From Bubalus kerabau (lineage: Eukaryota > Chordata > Mammalia > Artiodactyla > Bovidae): a DNA stretch of 64,000 bases. Below are positions 10,655 to 20,354 of this stretch, one piece after another. Location of the stretch: assembly GCF_029407905.1 (NCBI RefSeq), contig NC_073627.1, positions 47,795,001 through 47,859,000 on the forward strand. The letters are read 5' to 3'. Under the pieces are notes generated by a model. It made no database searches and was not told the DNA's origin. It saw nothing but the letters and a program-made list of their open reading frames with translations. The position numbers and the translations under genes are program-made. Each line of letters starts with the position of its first letter. Position 1 is the first letter of the stretch.

Positions 10655-10930
10655 GCCATATACTGCTTTGAAACTCATTGTTTCTCATCATTCTGTGGGT
10701 TGGCTAGGTAGTTCTCCTGCTGGTCTTTTCTGGCTTAATGCAGGTGATGACAATCCATGTTGGGGCACCTGGGATGACTCTGCCTGTGTATCTGGGGCCT
10801 CAGCTGGGTAAATGGAATGGCCTTTCATCCTCCACGTGGTCTCTTTCTCTCCACTGTGGCCTCATCCTTAAGGAGGGCCAGACTGGGTGTCTTGAAATAT
10901 GGCAATCTCCAGATTCCAAGAGTGTGAAAA
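10655..10930 (+). mobile_element. ancient mammalian interspersed repeat, class uncertain
   Basis: 'ctcattgtttctcatcattctgtgggttggctaggtagttctcctgctgg' and 'cctcatccttaaggagggcc' match a widespread mammalian repeat that begins '..gtggcttaaaacaac' and which I tentatively link to hAT-Tip100 or an old LTR. A second piece of the same family is at 48.90-49.04 kb. Confidence 0.45.
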
Positions 10931-11299
10931 TAAAAGCTTCCTGTCTTCCCCAAGCCTTGGCTCTGGAATCACCCAGTATCTCTTCCGCTAGATGCTATCT
11001 ATCAAAGTAAGCCATGAGGTCAGCTCAGACTCAGTGAGTAGGGAAAGGGCTTTCACTTCTTGATGGGAGAAGCTCTAAGACACTGGACCAGGTTTTTCAA
11101 TCTATTCATCTTACCTACCCTGTCCAACCCATCAACATGATCTCCCCTGGGTAGTACACCATTCAGGTAAGCCTTCATTTACCCACCTTTGGAGATGGTT
11201 TACAGTACCTCGGGGCCATCCCTCTAGCTGGATCACCTAGAGTATCTTCCCGTTATGATACTCCCAGCTACAATACATGGTCCAGGAGGGCAGGGACTG

Positions 11300-11404
11300 C
11301 TTTAGCTGCCCCACAGAAAGTGGGAGCCTCCAGAACCAGGGATCGAACTGGCACCCCCTCACTAGCAGGCGGATTCTTAATCACTGGACCACCAGGGAAG
11401 TCCC
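11300..11404 (-). mobile_element. CHR-type SINE, truncated, antisense
   Basis: 'cagaaccagggatcgaactgg' to GGACCACCAGGGAAGTCCC is the reversed tRNA-like head of a CHR SINE. It abuts L1M sequence at 11405 at the same junction as the copy ending at 13030. Confidence 0.8.
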
Positions 11405-11560
11405 TGGCTGGTTGGTTGTAAAGCTTTACATAACCATAAATACTATCTTCAGGATGTCTTGTAACTTTTCCTTTCCTTAAGCTTTGTTGGTGCATGGCTT
11501 ATTCATTTCATCATCTATACCCCTTTGAAGGACTGTAGTTTCTCATCTTTCACTCTCTCT
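11405..11560 (-). mobile_element. L1M LINE fragment, antisense (paralogue of 13.03-13.19 kb)
   Basis: 'gtaaagctttacataaccataaatactatcttcagga', 'aagctttgttggtgcatgg' and 'catttcatcatctatacccctttgaaggactgtagtttctcatctttcac' align base by base with 13040-13190. Confidence 0.65.
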
Positions 11561-11639
11561 ACACTGTCCTATTGCATATTTTCTTCTAGCAATTATCACC
11601 ATCTAAACTCTGCCTTTTGTTGTCATTTGTGGTTTTGTC

Positions 11640-11780
11640 TACCTGTTCATCGTTTGTCTCTTCCATCCCAAGAAGACCTTTGTGTCAGGACTTGGATTTT
11701 TCACTGATAAAATTACCAGCACCTAGGCCAACTTATCACAGAGTAGGTGCTCAGTAAATACTTTTTTGAATGAATGAAAG
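11640..11780 (+). mobile_element. L2 LINE 3' end
   Basis: 'ccagcacctaggccaacttatcacagagtaggtgctcagtaaatacttttttgaatgaatga' is the L2 terminus. Confidence 0.75.
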
Positions 11781-11784
11781 CCTC

Positions 11785-12470
11785 CTGAAGACTGTGATCA
11801 GGCCTTAAACTCATGCATAGACCCTCTCCCCACTCCTGTCAGTACAAGATGGCCCTTTACATCTGTTCTTTGAGGATAATTCATTAACTTATCATACATA
11901 GGGTGAAAGGTTTTGAAGGTTGCAGACAACTCCTTTATGCCCATTTTACAAATGCTTTTAAGAGTCTCCTATGTATCCTGAGAGGATTCTGGTTCTTAAA
12001 AGTGAGTCATTTCTTTGGCAACATGATACTTGAACATCTGGAAAGACAAGAGGATGTGGTCTGTTGTGTTCAAATTCCTTCCAATGAACTTAGCCATTTA
12101 GATGTGCACTGGGCGGACATGAAAAATAAGAAGTAAAAGCCCCAGATCTTGAAGGTGACTATGGGAATGACCTTCAATCCTGAATCTTAGTTCTTCCAGA
12201 GAGAGAGGTTTGCTTTCAGGGTCTGAAACTGAGGACTTTCAGAAACACGCAGATACCTGTCTTCAGAGGGGTCATAGGAGACCTCATGAAGGGGAAGTAT
12301 GGCCTCCACGGCACATGTTTGCACAGAAAATCCACGGTCACATAAGGGATTCAGAGTAAGAGGGACAGGAGACTCTCCTCCTCAACACCCATCTCCCACA
12401 TGTTTGCTCCAATCTGGGCTAAATGGGGCCTCTAGGTTATTTATAGTCTAATCTATCATGCTATTTTCTG
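11785..12470. other. non-coding stretch, no recognised element
   Basis: About 690 bases, mixed composition, no frame above 80 codons. Confidence 0.4.
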
Positions 12471-12741
12471 TGGCATTTCATTTGACTTTATATTATAAAT
12501 ACACACAAAAAAGTACAGAGAATAAGAGAACAAACACCCACCACCCAGCCTAGGAAATGAAACATTTATAAATATAACAGACGCCCTCTGTGACTCTCCT
12601 AAATGGTATTCCCCACCCACCTTCCTTTCCCAGCAATAAGCACCATCCTGAAACAGATATTGATATTCCCATGCTAGATTTTGTGCCTCTAGTACACGAT
12701 GGTAAATGTCAGCTTTGTCAACAGTTTGGCTTGCCAATTTT

Positions 12742-13030
12742 TTAAAAATTAATGTATTTATTTTTGGCTGTGCTGGGTCTTTGTTGCTGCACGCAGATTT
12801 CTCTAGTTATGACGAATGGGGGCTGCTCTCTAGTTGCAGCGTAGGGGCTTCTCATTGCAGCGGCTTCTCTCGTTGTGGAGCACAGGCTCTAGGGCTCGTG
12901 GGCTTCAGAAGTTGCAGCTCTCGGGCTTAGTTGCCCTGGGGCATGGGGGATCCTCCCGGACCAGGGATCGAACCCATGTCCTCTGCACTAGCAGGTGGAT
13001 TCTTAACCACAGGACCACCAGGGAAATCCC
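12742..13030 (-). mobile_element. CHR-type SINE, full length, antisense
   Basis: AT-rich tail at the left, TTTTTGGCTGTGCTGGGTCT, through to GGACCACCAGGGAAATCCC. Flanked by the 15-bp duplication TGGCTTGCCARTTTT (12727-12741 and 13031-13045, 14 of 15 identical). Confidence 0.9.
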
Positions 13031-13283
13031 TGGCTTGCCAGTTTTAAAGCTTTACACAAGCATGAATACTGTCTCCAGGATCCCTTGCTATCCCTTGCGT
13101 TTCCCTTCCTCAAGCTTTGTTGGTACACTGTTCACTCATTTCATCATCTGTCCCCCTTTGATGGACTATTGTTTCTAATCTTTCACGACTAGGAGGCTGC
13201 CATTAACTTTCTGGCTCACACTGTTCTCCCTACACCTGGAGCATAAGGTCTTCAGGGTGGAATCACTCCGTTTGGTTCTGTAT

Positions 13284-13591
13284 GTGAAAGGCACTCAGTC
13301 GTGTCCGACTCTTTGCGACCCCATGGACTATACAGTCCATGGAATTCTCCAGGCCACAATACTGGAGTGGATAGCCTTTCCCTTCTCCAGGGGATATTCC
13401 CAACCAAGGGATTGAACCCAGGTCTCCCACATTGCAGGCGGATTCTTTACTAGCTGAGCCGCCAGGGAAGCCCAAGAATACTGGGGTGGGTAGCCTATCC
13501 CCTCTCCAGGGGATCTTCCTGACCCAGGAATTGAACTGGGTTCTCTTGCATTGCAGGCGGATTCTTTACCAACTGAGCTATCAGGGAAGCC
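13284..13591 (-). mobile_element. Bov-tA SINE with internal duplication, antisense
   Basis: Flanked by a perfect 13-bp duplication TTTGGTTCTGTAT (13271-13283 and 13592-13604). The Bov-A/tRNA-head segment occurs twice in tandem (about 13359-13471 and 13475-13591), so the element is about 308 bp rather than about 210. Confidence 0.9.
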
Positions 13592-13620
13592 TTTGGTTCT
13601 GTATATCTTCAACTTAATTA

Positions 13621-13865
13621 AGGGCTTCTCAGGTGGCATTAGTGGTAAAAACCCACCTGCCAATACAGAAGACATAAGGGACGCGGGTTTGATCCCTGGG
13701 TTGGGAAAAATCTCCTGGAGGAGGGCGTGGCAACCCACTCCAGTATTCTTGCCCACTCCAGTATTCTTGCCTGGGAGAATCCTATGGACAGAGGAGCCTG
13801 GCAGGCTACAGTCCACAGGGTTGCAAGGAGTTGGACACTACCAAAGTGACTTAACAAGCACACAC
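13621..13865 (+). mobile_element. Bov-tA SINE
   Basis: AGGGCTTCTCAGGTGGCATT to 'ttggacactaccaaagtgactta'. Flanked by the 16-bp duplication ATCTTCAAYTTAATTA (13605-13620 and 13866-13881). Contains an 18-bp perfect tandem duplication CCCACTCCAGTATTCTTG (13734-13751 and 13752-13769). Confidence 0.95.
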
Positions 13866-14174
13866 ATCTTCAATTTAATTAGGTATTGCCAACTCCAAAG
13901 TGGTTGTACCTGTAGAAGCATGAGTTCTGATTGCTATACAACCCAACCAGCACTTGTTACTCTCCGGCTTTGATTCCTGTTCCTTTGAAGGCGGAAAGCG
14001 ATGAATTCTTGCATGCTTTGCATTGTATCCTTTCCACTGTTGACCAGTGAAGCAGGGTGTTGTTTCATGCTTATTGACCATTTCTGTTTCTGCTTCTTTA
14101 TCTTACCTCTCCAGATCCCTTGTCCATTTTCCTATTGAATTGTTGGTCTTTTTCATGTTGACTGATGGCAGAGT

Positions 14175-14345
14175 TTCTTAACAGCAGCACAATTGACATT
14201 TTGGACCAGATGATTCTTTCTTATCGGAAACTGTTCTGGGTTATAGAATCTTCAGCAACAACATCCCTGGCCTCTTCTAACTTGTACCAACAGCAAATCC
14301 TCCTCTCCCATCTCAGCTGTGGCAAGTGTTTCTCCAGCCATTCCC
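14175..14345 (+). mobile_element. hAT-type MER relic
   Basis: 'acagcagcacaattgacattttggaccagatgattc' to 'gtttctccagccattcccaaacta' matches a known non-autonomous mammalian repeat ('ggcactattgacattttgggccggataattc...gtctccagacattgcc'). Ends not resolved. Confidence 0.6.
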
Positions 14346-14589
14346 AAACTACCCTCAACTGAGTCACTCATTCATAAGAACACTTTACTTTTCCTGGGTA
14401 TTAATCCATCATCAGTTTCACAGCTTCTGTGTATCTTCACAAAGACATTCTGGGATGCTCAGTAGATCTGGTTCTTCTCTGTTTCAGAAGCTTTGCTTTA
14501 GAGGAGGGAAGGAAAAACAGACTGTGCATTGTGTCTAAAGTAATAATTTGGGTGCTCTCTCTTCCTATCTTTGTTTCAAGTTCACAAGG

Positions 14590-14700
14590 TATGTGTTAAT
14601 ATCCCACCTCACAGATGAAGAAACCGAGCCTCGTAGTCTGTCCAAGGGCACTCAACCAATAAGAAATTGAAACAGGGTAGGAAGAATATGGTTTCTAGTC
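14590..14700 (-). mobile_element. MIR SINE fragment
   Basis: 'tcacagatgaagaaaccgagcctcg' and 'gtccaagggcactcaaccaataag' match antisense MIR. Confidence 0.65.
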
Positions 14701-14769
14701 CTGGCTCTGTCACAGATTGGTTATATGATCAGGCATTTCCTCCATGTATATAATTTAGTTTCCTACAAT

Positions 14770-14965
14770 GGGGCTTCTCTGGTGGCCTAGACGGTAAAGA
14801 ATCTACCTGCAATGCAGGAGACCCAGGTTCAGTCCCTGGGTTAGGAAGATCCCCTGGAGAAGGGAATGGCTACCCACTCCAGTATTCTTGCCTGGAGAAT
14901 TCCACAGACAGAGGAACAGTCCATGGGCTCAGAAAGAGTTGGACTCTTCGTTGGAGCAACTGACA
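14770..14965 (+). mobile_element. Bov-tA SINE
   Basis: GGGCTTCTCTGGTGGCCTAG to 'agaaagagttggactcttcg'. The segment after 'gacagagga' lacks about 15 bases of the consensus. Confidence 0.9.
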
Positions 14966-15029
14966 ATTTCTCTTTCATGATGGTAATGAGACTGCCTGCA
15001 GACCTCACTAGTTCAGCCCATTCTACCCA

Positions 15030-15220
15030 AAGAGCACTGTGGTTGAGCACAGAATCACAAGGCGGGGCAGCCACAGTTAGGATCTGGCATTTCTACTTCC
15101 TGATGAGTGACTTATCACTGTTCCCCTTTATGCCTTGCTGTCCTCATCTGAAAATGGAGATTCAGATAGCATCAAACTCCCAGGACTTTTTGTGAGGGTT
15201 AGATGAGATAATCTGTGGAA
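15030..15220 (+). mobile_element. MIR SINE fragment
   Basis: 'gtcctcatctgaaaatggagattcagatagc' and 'gtgagggttagatgagataatc' are the MIR 3' half. Confidence 0.6.
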
Positions 15221-15224
15221 AGCA

Positions 15225-16040
15225 GGCACAGTGAAAGCTCCATACATGCCATAGAATGTCAGTATGATTCTGTGAATAGGTAGATTGGGAAATCATCTGG
15301 ACTGGGAAGCCCTGTGAAGTGCAGATTATGATATAAAAAAACAATATTTCACTGCCTTTAGATGCAAATAATAATATTCAGGAAGAGTTTTGCCAGTAGG
15401 CAACCCGACCAATTGAAAGGTAAAGAAAGAAGCTTGATGATAAGCTTATAGTGTGTACCATGATGGCATTTTGAAAAGGGATTCCAGCCTACCTTTGGCC
15501 TGTCCTGTCTCCTAGAGCATCTCATATCTCCTCTCTCATCTGCTGGCAGCCCTTGGCAGCTGGGCAGTGCTAACTGCAAAAACTCTATAAAAATAAATTT
15601 TAACCCAGGGGCTCCAAGGGATCACAGGGTTTGAATGGGGCTCTAAATTCACACCTGTCTTGCTTTTTTCCATAAAATCTATATTTAAAGTGAGTGAGTC
15701 AAGCTGCTCTGGACTCAGTAGACTCCTGGGAAGACGGCTGGCCACCAGTAAGCAGGGTCCCCCTTCTAAGAGGGAGGTGAGAGGCTCTTTAAACATGCAT
15801 GCCAAGAGAGTAGGGGCTGCCACACGAATGGCTCTGCAGACTCGGAGAGGGACTGCCTGCCAAGTGCTCCAGTAATTAGTTGTTAACACATGGAAATAAA
15901 AGCCGATTTAGAAACAGGAGCCATCATTTATTTATAGCAATCCAGCACAAGTATTTTTTTAAACAAAAAAGGAAAACTGGACATAGTGCCTAGTCAAAGC
16001 CAAAGCATCCAAGGAGCTCCAAAGTCATCTCCTCACTCAC
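15225..16040. other. non-coding stretch
   Basis: Mixed AT-rich DNA. Antisense frames of 73 and 117 codons (15358-15889) carry no motif. Confidence 0.4.
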
Positions 16041-16120
16041 TTGTCTTCTCTATCATTTCCTCCTGGAAGTCCACCTAGACTGACCTTCTCTCTCACCTCC
16101 TCCTAGAAGTCCACCTAGTC
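16041..16120. repeat. tandem duplication, 40-bp period
   Basis: Units 16041-16080 and 16081-16120 align without gaps with about 32 of 40 identical, sharing AGAAGTCCACCTAG-type ends. Confidence 0.8.
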
Positions 16121-16239
16121 CACCTTGCTGAGCCCCATGCCCTTCAACTTTCAGGCTCTCGTTCTGCCCCTAACTGTTGTACATGCGAGGCCACCACTGG
16201 TTCATGTTCTCTGATCCCTTGTATGTGTGCCTCAGTGTA

Positions 16240-16345
16240 TCTTTGATGAATGGAAAGAGCCCAGGCTTTAGAGAGAACCCTGCTTACATCCTGGTTCTAG
16301 CACTTTATAACTGTGTGGTCTCAGGCAAACTGTCCTTGCCAAGGC
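16240..16345 (+). mobile_element. MIR SINE fragment
   Basis: 'gaaagagcccaggctttagag' and 'cctggttctagcactttataactgtgtggtctcaggcaa' follow the MIR sense consensus. Confidence 0.7.
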
Positions 16346-16484
16346 TTGCTGTAAATACAGATATTAAACATACTGAGATATGGAGCCCATATTGTGTGCC
16401 CAGCATAGAGTGGGCATCCTGACTCCATCCTGGGCAAGGTTTGCATCTGTCATTTCTTTTTCTTCTCAATTTCTGGCAGAAAAA

Positions 16485-16665
16485 GTAGGATGGCACAGAG
16501 TGTGCAGGCTCTGGAGCCAGACTGTCTCACATTGAATCTTGTTCTAGTTCCAACCAGCTGGGTGACTCTGGGTGACTTATGTAAGCTCATAAGTGCCTCA
16601 GTTTCTTCAACTAGAAAATGGGAACAATAATGGTCCCTACTCATAGGATGCTGTGAGGGTTAAGT
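16485..16665 (+). mobile_element. MIR SINE
   Basis: 'caggctctggagccagactgtctcacattgaatc', 'gctgggtgactctgggtgacttatg' and 'tgcctcagtttcttcaactagaaaatggg': nearly the whole MIR in sense. Confidence 0.8.
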
Positions 16666-16682
16666 GAGTCAGAGTGACTTAC

Positions 16683-16713
16683 CTTCTTACCTAGTGACTC
16701 CCTAGGTAAGAAG
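16683..16713. repeat. perfect inverted repeat (12-bp stem, 7-nt loop)
   Basis: CTTCTTACCTAG (16683-16694) and CTAGGTAAGAAG (16702-16713) are exact reverse complements. A 9-bp direct repeat GTCAGAGTG flanks them (16668-16676 and 16713-16721). Confidence 0.9.
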
Positions 16714-16834
16714 TCAGAGTGTTCCAGTGTTCTTGGACTAGTAGAGGTGACATGATGGCAGATGGGAAAGGGGTCTTTACTTCTCACTGCCCATAAGCAC
16801 CATCCTTGCAGCTGCTGAGAAAGGAGAAGGTCCC

Positions 16835-16970
16835 TGCTTTTTGAGTTTGACAGACCCAAGCTGGGACTGCCTCAATTCCACCAGTGTGGTCCTGGGGAAG
16901 GTATAAACATCTACGAGCATCAGTTTCCTTCTCTATAGAACGGGGGGAAGACAGCACCTATTTCCCAACA
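16835..16970 (+). mobile_element. MIR SINE fragment
   Basis: 'gacagacccaagctgggac' and 'catcagtttccttctctatagaacgggg' match MIR. Confidence 0.6.
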
Positions 16971-17034
16971 ACCTGAGTGATCCCAGAAGCAGATTTTTTT
17001 CCCCCCCCAGAGACTCCAGGTAAGAGGTCAGGCC

Positions 17035-17190
17035 AGCTGACACCTTGACTTCAGTCTCATGAGACTCTGAACAAAGAAGCCCAGCCAAGACCACTCGGGC
17101 TTCTAACCTACAGAAGTGGGAGCGAATAAATGGGTATCATTTTAAGCCCTGAAAGTTTGTTTTAATATGTCACAACAAAAAATGGACACA
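17035..17190 (+). mobile_element. MLT1-type LTR (ERVL-MaLR) 3' part
   Basis: 'cagctgacaccttgacttcagtctc', 'gagcgaataaatgggtatcattttaagccc' resembles the MLT1 LTR end with its AATAAA signal. Solo and degenerate, with no internal viral genes nearby. Confidence 0.65.
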
Positions 17191-17239
17191 GTTTACAAAA
17201 TAGAAGACTGCCACCTAGAGTAGGGTTATCAACTGATCC

Positions 17240-17342
17240 TGAGCTCCTGGAAGGCAGAAACTGGGTGTTACTTATTTGGAGTCCATAGAACCTGGTAGAT
17301 AGTAGATGCTCAAAAAATATTTATAGACAAATGAATTAATGG
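17240..17342 (+). mobile_element. L2 LINE 3' end
   Basis: 'gagctcctggaaggcagaaactgggtgttacttatttgg' and 'gtagatagtagatgctcaaaaaatatt' are the L2 terminus. Confidence 0.75.
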
Positions 17343-17469
17343 ACGCATTTTTTAAAAAATGAACAAAGGATCCAGACTCCGTCTATGAACAAGTAACTTT
17401 GAAAAAGCTACAGGTTCCAGGATGTGCACAACCAAAAGGCTGGAGAGCTAAGTGAATGCATAAGAGCAA

Positions 17470-17625
17470 GCAAGTTGGGGTCTAATCTCAGCTTAGTCTG
17501 CCAGCTGTGTGACCTTGGGCAAGTTACTTAACCTCTCTGTGCCTTGATTTTCCTATCTGCAAAATGAAGATAATCAGAGTAATAGCCTCATAGGTTGTCA
17601 CGGGGTTAAAAAAGGGAATACAGAG
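17470..17625 (+). mobile_element. MIR SINE
   Basis: TGTGTGACCTTGGGCAAGTT then 'acttaacctctctgtgccttgattttcctatctgcaaaatgaag': the best preserved MIR core in the window. Confidence 0.9.
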
Positions 17626-17811
17626 CAAGCTTGTCTATTATAAATATTCAATGAATATTGAATTGGTACAGAGATAGAGTCACGATCCTTTGAAATTCAT
17701 CTTTGTTTTCTCCACAGTATGTTTCTTCTCCACCACCTCCCCTCCACCCCCGCTGCCCTGCATCCCTCATACACACTCCAAGCCTTGTTTTTCTTCTTTG
17801 TAAAAATGAAG

Positions 17812-18019
17812 TTGTTGTTTTGTGGCTAAGTCGTGTCTGACTCTATTGCAACCCCATGGACTATAGCCCACCGGGCTCCTCTGTCCATGGAATTCTCCAG
17901 GCAAGAATACTGGAGGGGCTTGCCCTTTCCTCCTGCAGGGGATCTTCCCATTCCAGGGATCGAACCTGTATCACCTGCATTGGCAGGTGGATTCTCTACC
18001 ACTAAGCCACCGGGGAGCC
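17812..18019 (-). mobile_element. Bov-tA SINE, full length, antisense
   Basis: TGGCTAAGTCGTGTCTGACT to TCTACCACTAAGCCACCGGG. Target duplication TGTAAAATGAAG (17799-17811 with one extra A, and 18020-18031). Confidence 0.95.
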
Positions 18020-18069
18020 TGTAAAATGAAGACGTGAAGGTTAAAAATATTCTTCAATTTTAAAACTTC

Positions 18070-18255
18070 TGTCACTTCCCTGGTGATCCAGTGGCAAAGT
18101 CTCTGCTCACCCAATGCAGGGGTCTGAGTTTGATCGCTGGTCAGGAAACTAGAGTCCCGAGGCCACAAGTAAAGATCCTGCCTGCTGCATTGAAGATTGA
18201 TGATCCCACATGCCACAACTAAGACCCAGCATAGTTAAATAATAAATAAATATAA
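18070..18255 (+). mobile_element. CHR-type SINE (short form)
   Basis: CACTTCCCTGGTGATCCAGT through 'cacatgccacaactaagacccagcatag' to an AATAAATAAA tail. Confidence 0.85.
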
Positions 18256-18259
18256 AAGA

Positions 18260-19270
18260 AAGCCTTCTATTACTTTAAAGAACATTGGGCACTTAACTTT
18301 AAGCAAATTCCCTTCCTTCTCACTACGGCTGGCTTTTCAAAGTCATCAGCAGACCAACTCATGAGAGAGGTGGAGGGAAGGTTGTCTGGCTCTCACCCTA
18401 CTTCCCAGATAGAGAGAGGATGGGGACACTGCTGATTTGCAAGGCTAACTGAAAAGGCCCAGGGCAGCACTGGCTTGACCTGTGCCAGACAAAGCTATTA
18501 TTTCGATGGTCTCATTGATTAGCTGAGCTGGGAGGAGAGGCTATATCGTTGTTTTTCTTTACTAGGTTCACAGGCCTCAAATTCCATAACTCACAAACCA
18601 GAACTGGGGACAGTCTAGTCTTAATTATACAAGGACAGATGCTCTGCATTGCAAATTGTCCACAGCAAAACCTTGCTCCCAAATTATTGATGAGATTGTC
18701 ACTTACCTTGTCTAAGTCCATTTGGGCAAGAATGTCCCTATTTCTTACCATGCAATAGACAGTCCTATATTAGAACTGTTATGGGCACTGTTTCTCTGCT
18801 TCTTTGGCATCTCTCCACCTAGAAAACAAGTTACTTTGGGTGGGCACCTGGCTGTCCATCTTTCAAACAGAGTTTCATTTTACACCCTGACCACAAACTT
18901 CCTTCCAGTATGAAAGAAGGGAGCCAGTTCATCACAACTATATCCATATTCAGCTCTAAGCCTCAGGACTCAAGCTTCAGGTCAGTGCCTGTCCAGTTTC
19001 AGCTGGGGCTTTGCATCAGAGCCAAGGACAATCTCAGTAGGAGAAATTACCAAGGGCTTGAGGACTGACTGTCTTAGAAATGCTCAGGTTTCCACTTCCT
19101 CTGGCTGCTTCCTGAACTCTGCCAGAATATTGTGAAGCCCACAGCACTGAACACACCAAAGTTCGAGGGTAAGCACTCAAGCAGCTTGGGAAGCCCCATG
19201 TAAATCATGGAAATGATGCTTGCCTGACATTTGCCAGTTTTATTCAATCACGCCACGGGCAATTAAGAAT
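18260..19270. other. non-coding stretch, no recognised element
   Basis: About 1 kb of unique-looking DNA. Frames on both strands at 18.5-18.9 kb (63-79 codons) overlap each other and lack motifs. Confidence 0.45.
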
Positions 19271-19287
19271 CAAATGTGTTAGGGACT

Positions 19288-19553
19288 CGGAGACGGCAAT
19301 GGCACCCCACTCCAGTACTCTTGCCTGGAAACTCCCATGGACGGAGGAGCCTGGTAGGCTGCAGTCCATGGTGTCTGGAAAGTCGGACACAACTAAGCGA
19401 CTTCACTTTCACTTTCCTGCATTGGAGAAGGAAATGGCAACCCACTCCAGGGTTCTTGCCTAGAGAATCCCAGGGACGGGGGAGCCTGGTGGGCTGCCGT
19501 CTGTGGGGTCGCACAGAGTCGGACACGACTGAAGCGACTTAGCAGCAGCAGCA
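19288..19553 (+). mobile_element. Bov-A2 dimeric SINE
   Basis: Two Bov-A units in tandem (19288-19418 and 19425-19540) without a tRNA head, ending in AGCAGCAGCAGCAG. Target duplication GTGTTWGGGACT (19276-19287 and 19554-19565) includes the first bases of the adjoining CHR SINE, so it landed at the CHR 5' edge. Confidence 0.9.
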
Positions 19554-19559
19554 GTGTTT

Positions 19560-19825
19560 GGGACTTCCCTGGTGGTCCAGTGGTTAAGAATCCACCTTGC
19601 AGTGAAGGGGATGCAGCTCAGTCCCTGGTCAGGGAGCTAAGATCCCACATGCCACGGAGCAGCTAAGCCCAGGAGCCGCAACTACTGAAGCCCACGCGGC
19701 ACAACTAGAGAGTCCACGTGCTGCAACGAAAGCACTCACATTACGTAATGAAGATCCTGCATGCTGCAACTAAGACTCAACACAGCCACATATATAAATA
19801 CATTTCGTTTTTTAAAAAAGAATAT
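19560..19825 (+). mobile_element. CHR-type SINE
   Basis: GGGACTTCCCTGGTGGTCCA through 'gcacaactagagagtccacg' to 'cacagccacatatataaatac' and an A-rich tail. Confidence 0.95.
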
Positions 19826-20164
19826 ATTAAAAAAAGAATAAACTGCATTTGATTTCTCTGTGGCTGGGAACAGATCTCGACGAGCCCACATCCTGGGACT
19901 GAGCCTGTAGGTCCCAGACAGGCACGTTCTGGGCTCCTGGAGCAGAAGATGGGCTCAGGCAAGCCTCTGCTTAGGTTTAGCTCAGCCAGAGCCATGAGTC
20001 CATTGGATTGTTTCCTTTTCCTTGCCCTGGCCCTGAACCCTTGATGAGATGTGGGAATCTGTTTCCATAAAACCAATTTATTTTTCCATTTATATGATTA
20101 ATTGAAATCACTAATACTCTAGCCTCCAGGTCATAAACACTGGGTAATAAAATCCTCTCTACAT

Positions 20165-20350
20165 CTGTCCAGTGCTTTAGTGTTCGCTAAGCACTTTTAC
20201 CACCATTATCTGATGTGACCCTTTAGAACGGTCCTGTGAGATACACAGGAAGGGATTACAATGGTTGGTTTAGAGCAAGGGAGACGAGTGGTGCCAATGG
20301 TTACAGGTAGCCGGGAGCAGAGCGGGAACTGAAGCTAGTTCTTATATTCT
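20165..20350 (-). mobile_element. MIR SINE fragment
   Basis: 'gctaagcacttttaccaccattatctgatgtgacc' and 'gcagagcgggaactgaagctag' follow antisense MIR. Confidence 0.55.
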
Positions 20351-20354
20351 TAAG

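Larger units (their letters stand above)
12475..14160 (-). mobile_element. L1M LINE 3' region, antisense, carrying three younger SINEs
   Basis: Pieces 12475-12741 ('caaacacccaccacccagcctaggaaatg'), 13046-13270 and 13882-14160 ('gccaactccaaagtggttgtacc') are consecutive parts of an old L1 3' UTR read backwards. They are separated by a CHR SINE, a minus Bov-tA and a plus Bov-tA. Confidence 0.65.

Noticed and set aside
13328..13816. 162-codon minus frame and its plus-strand partner
   Set aside because: Composed of Bov-tA sequence; such frames recur wherever the SINE lies (for example the recurring MDCSPPGSSVHGI and SRQEYWSG peptides).
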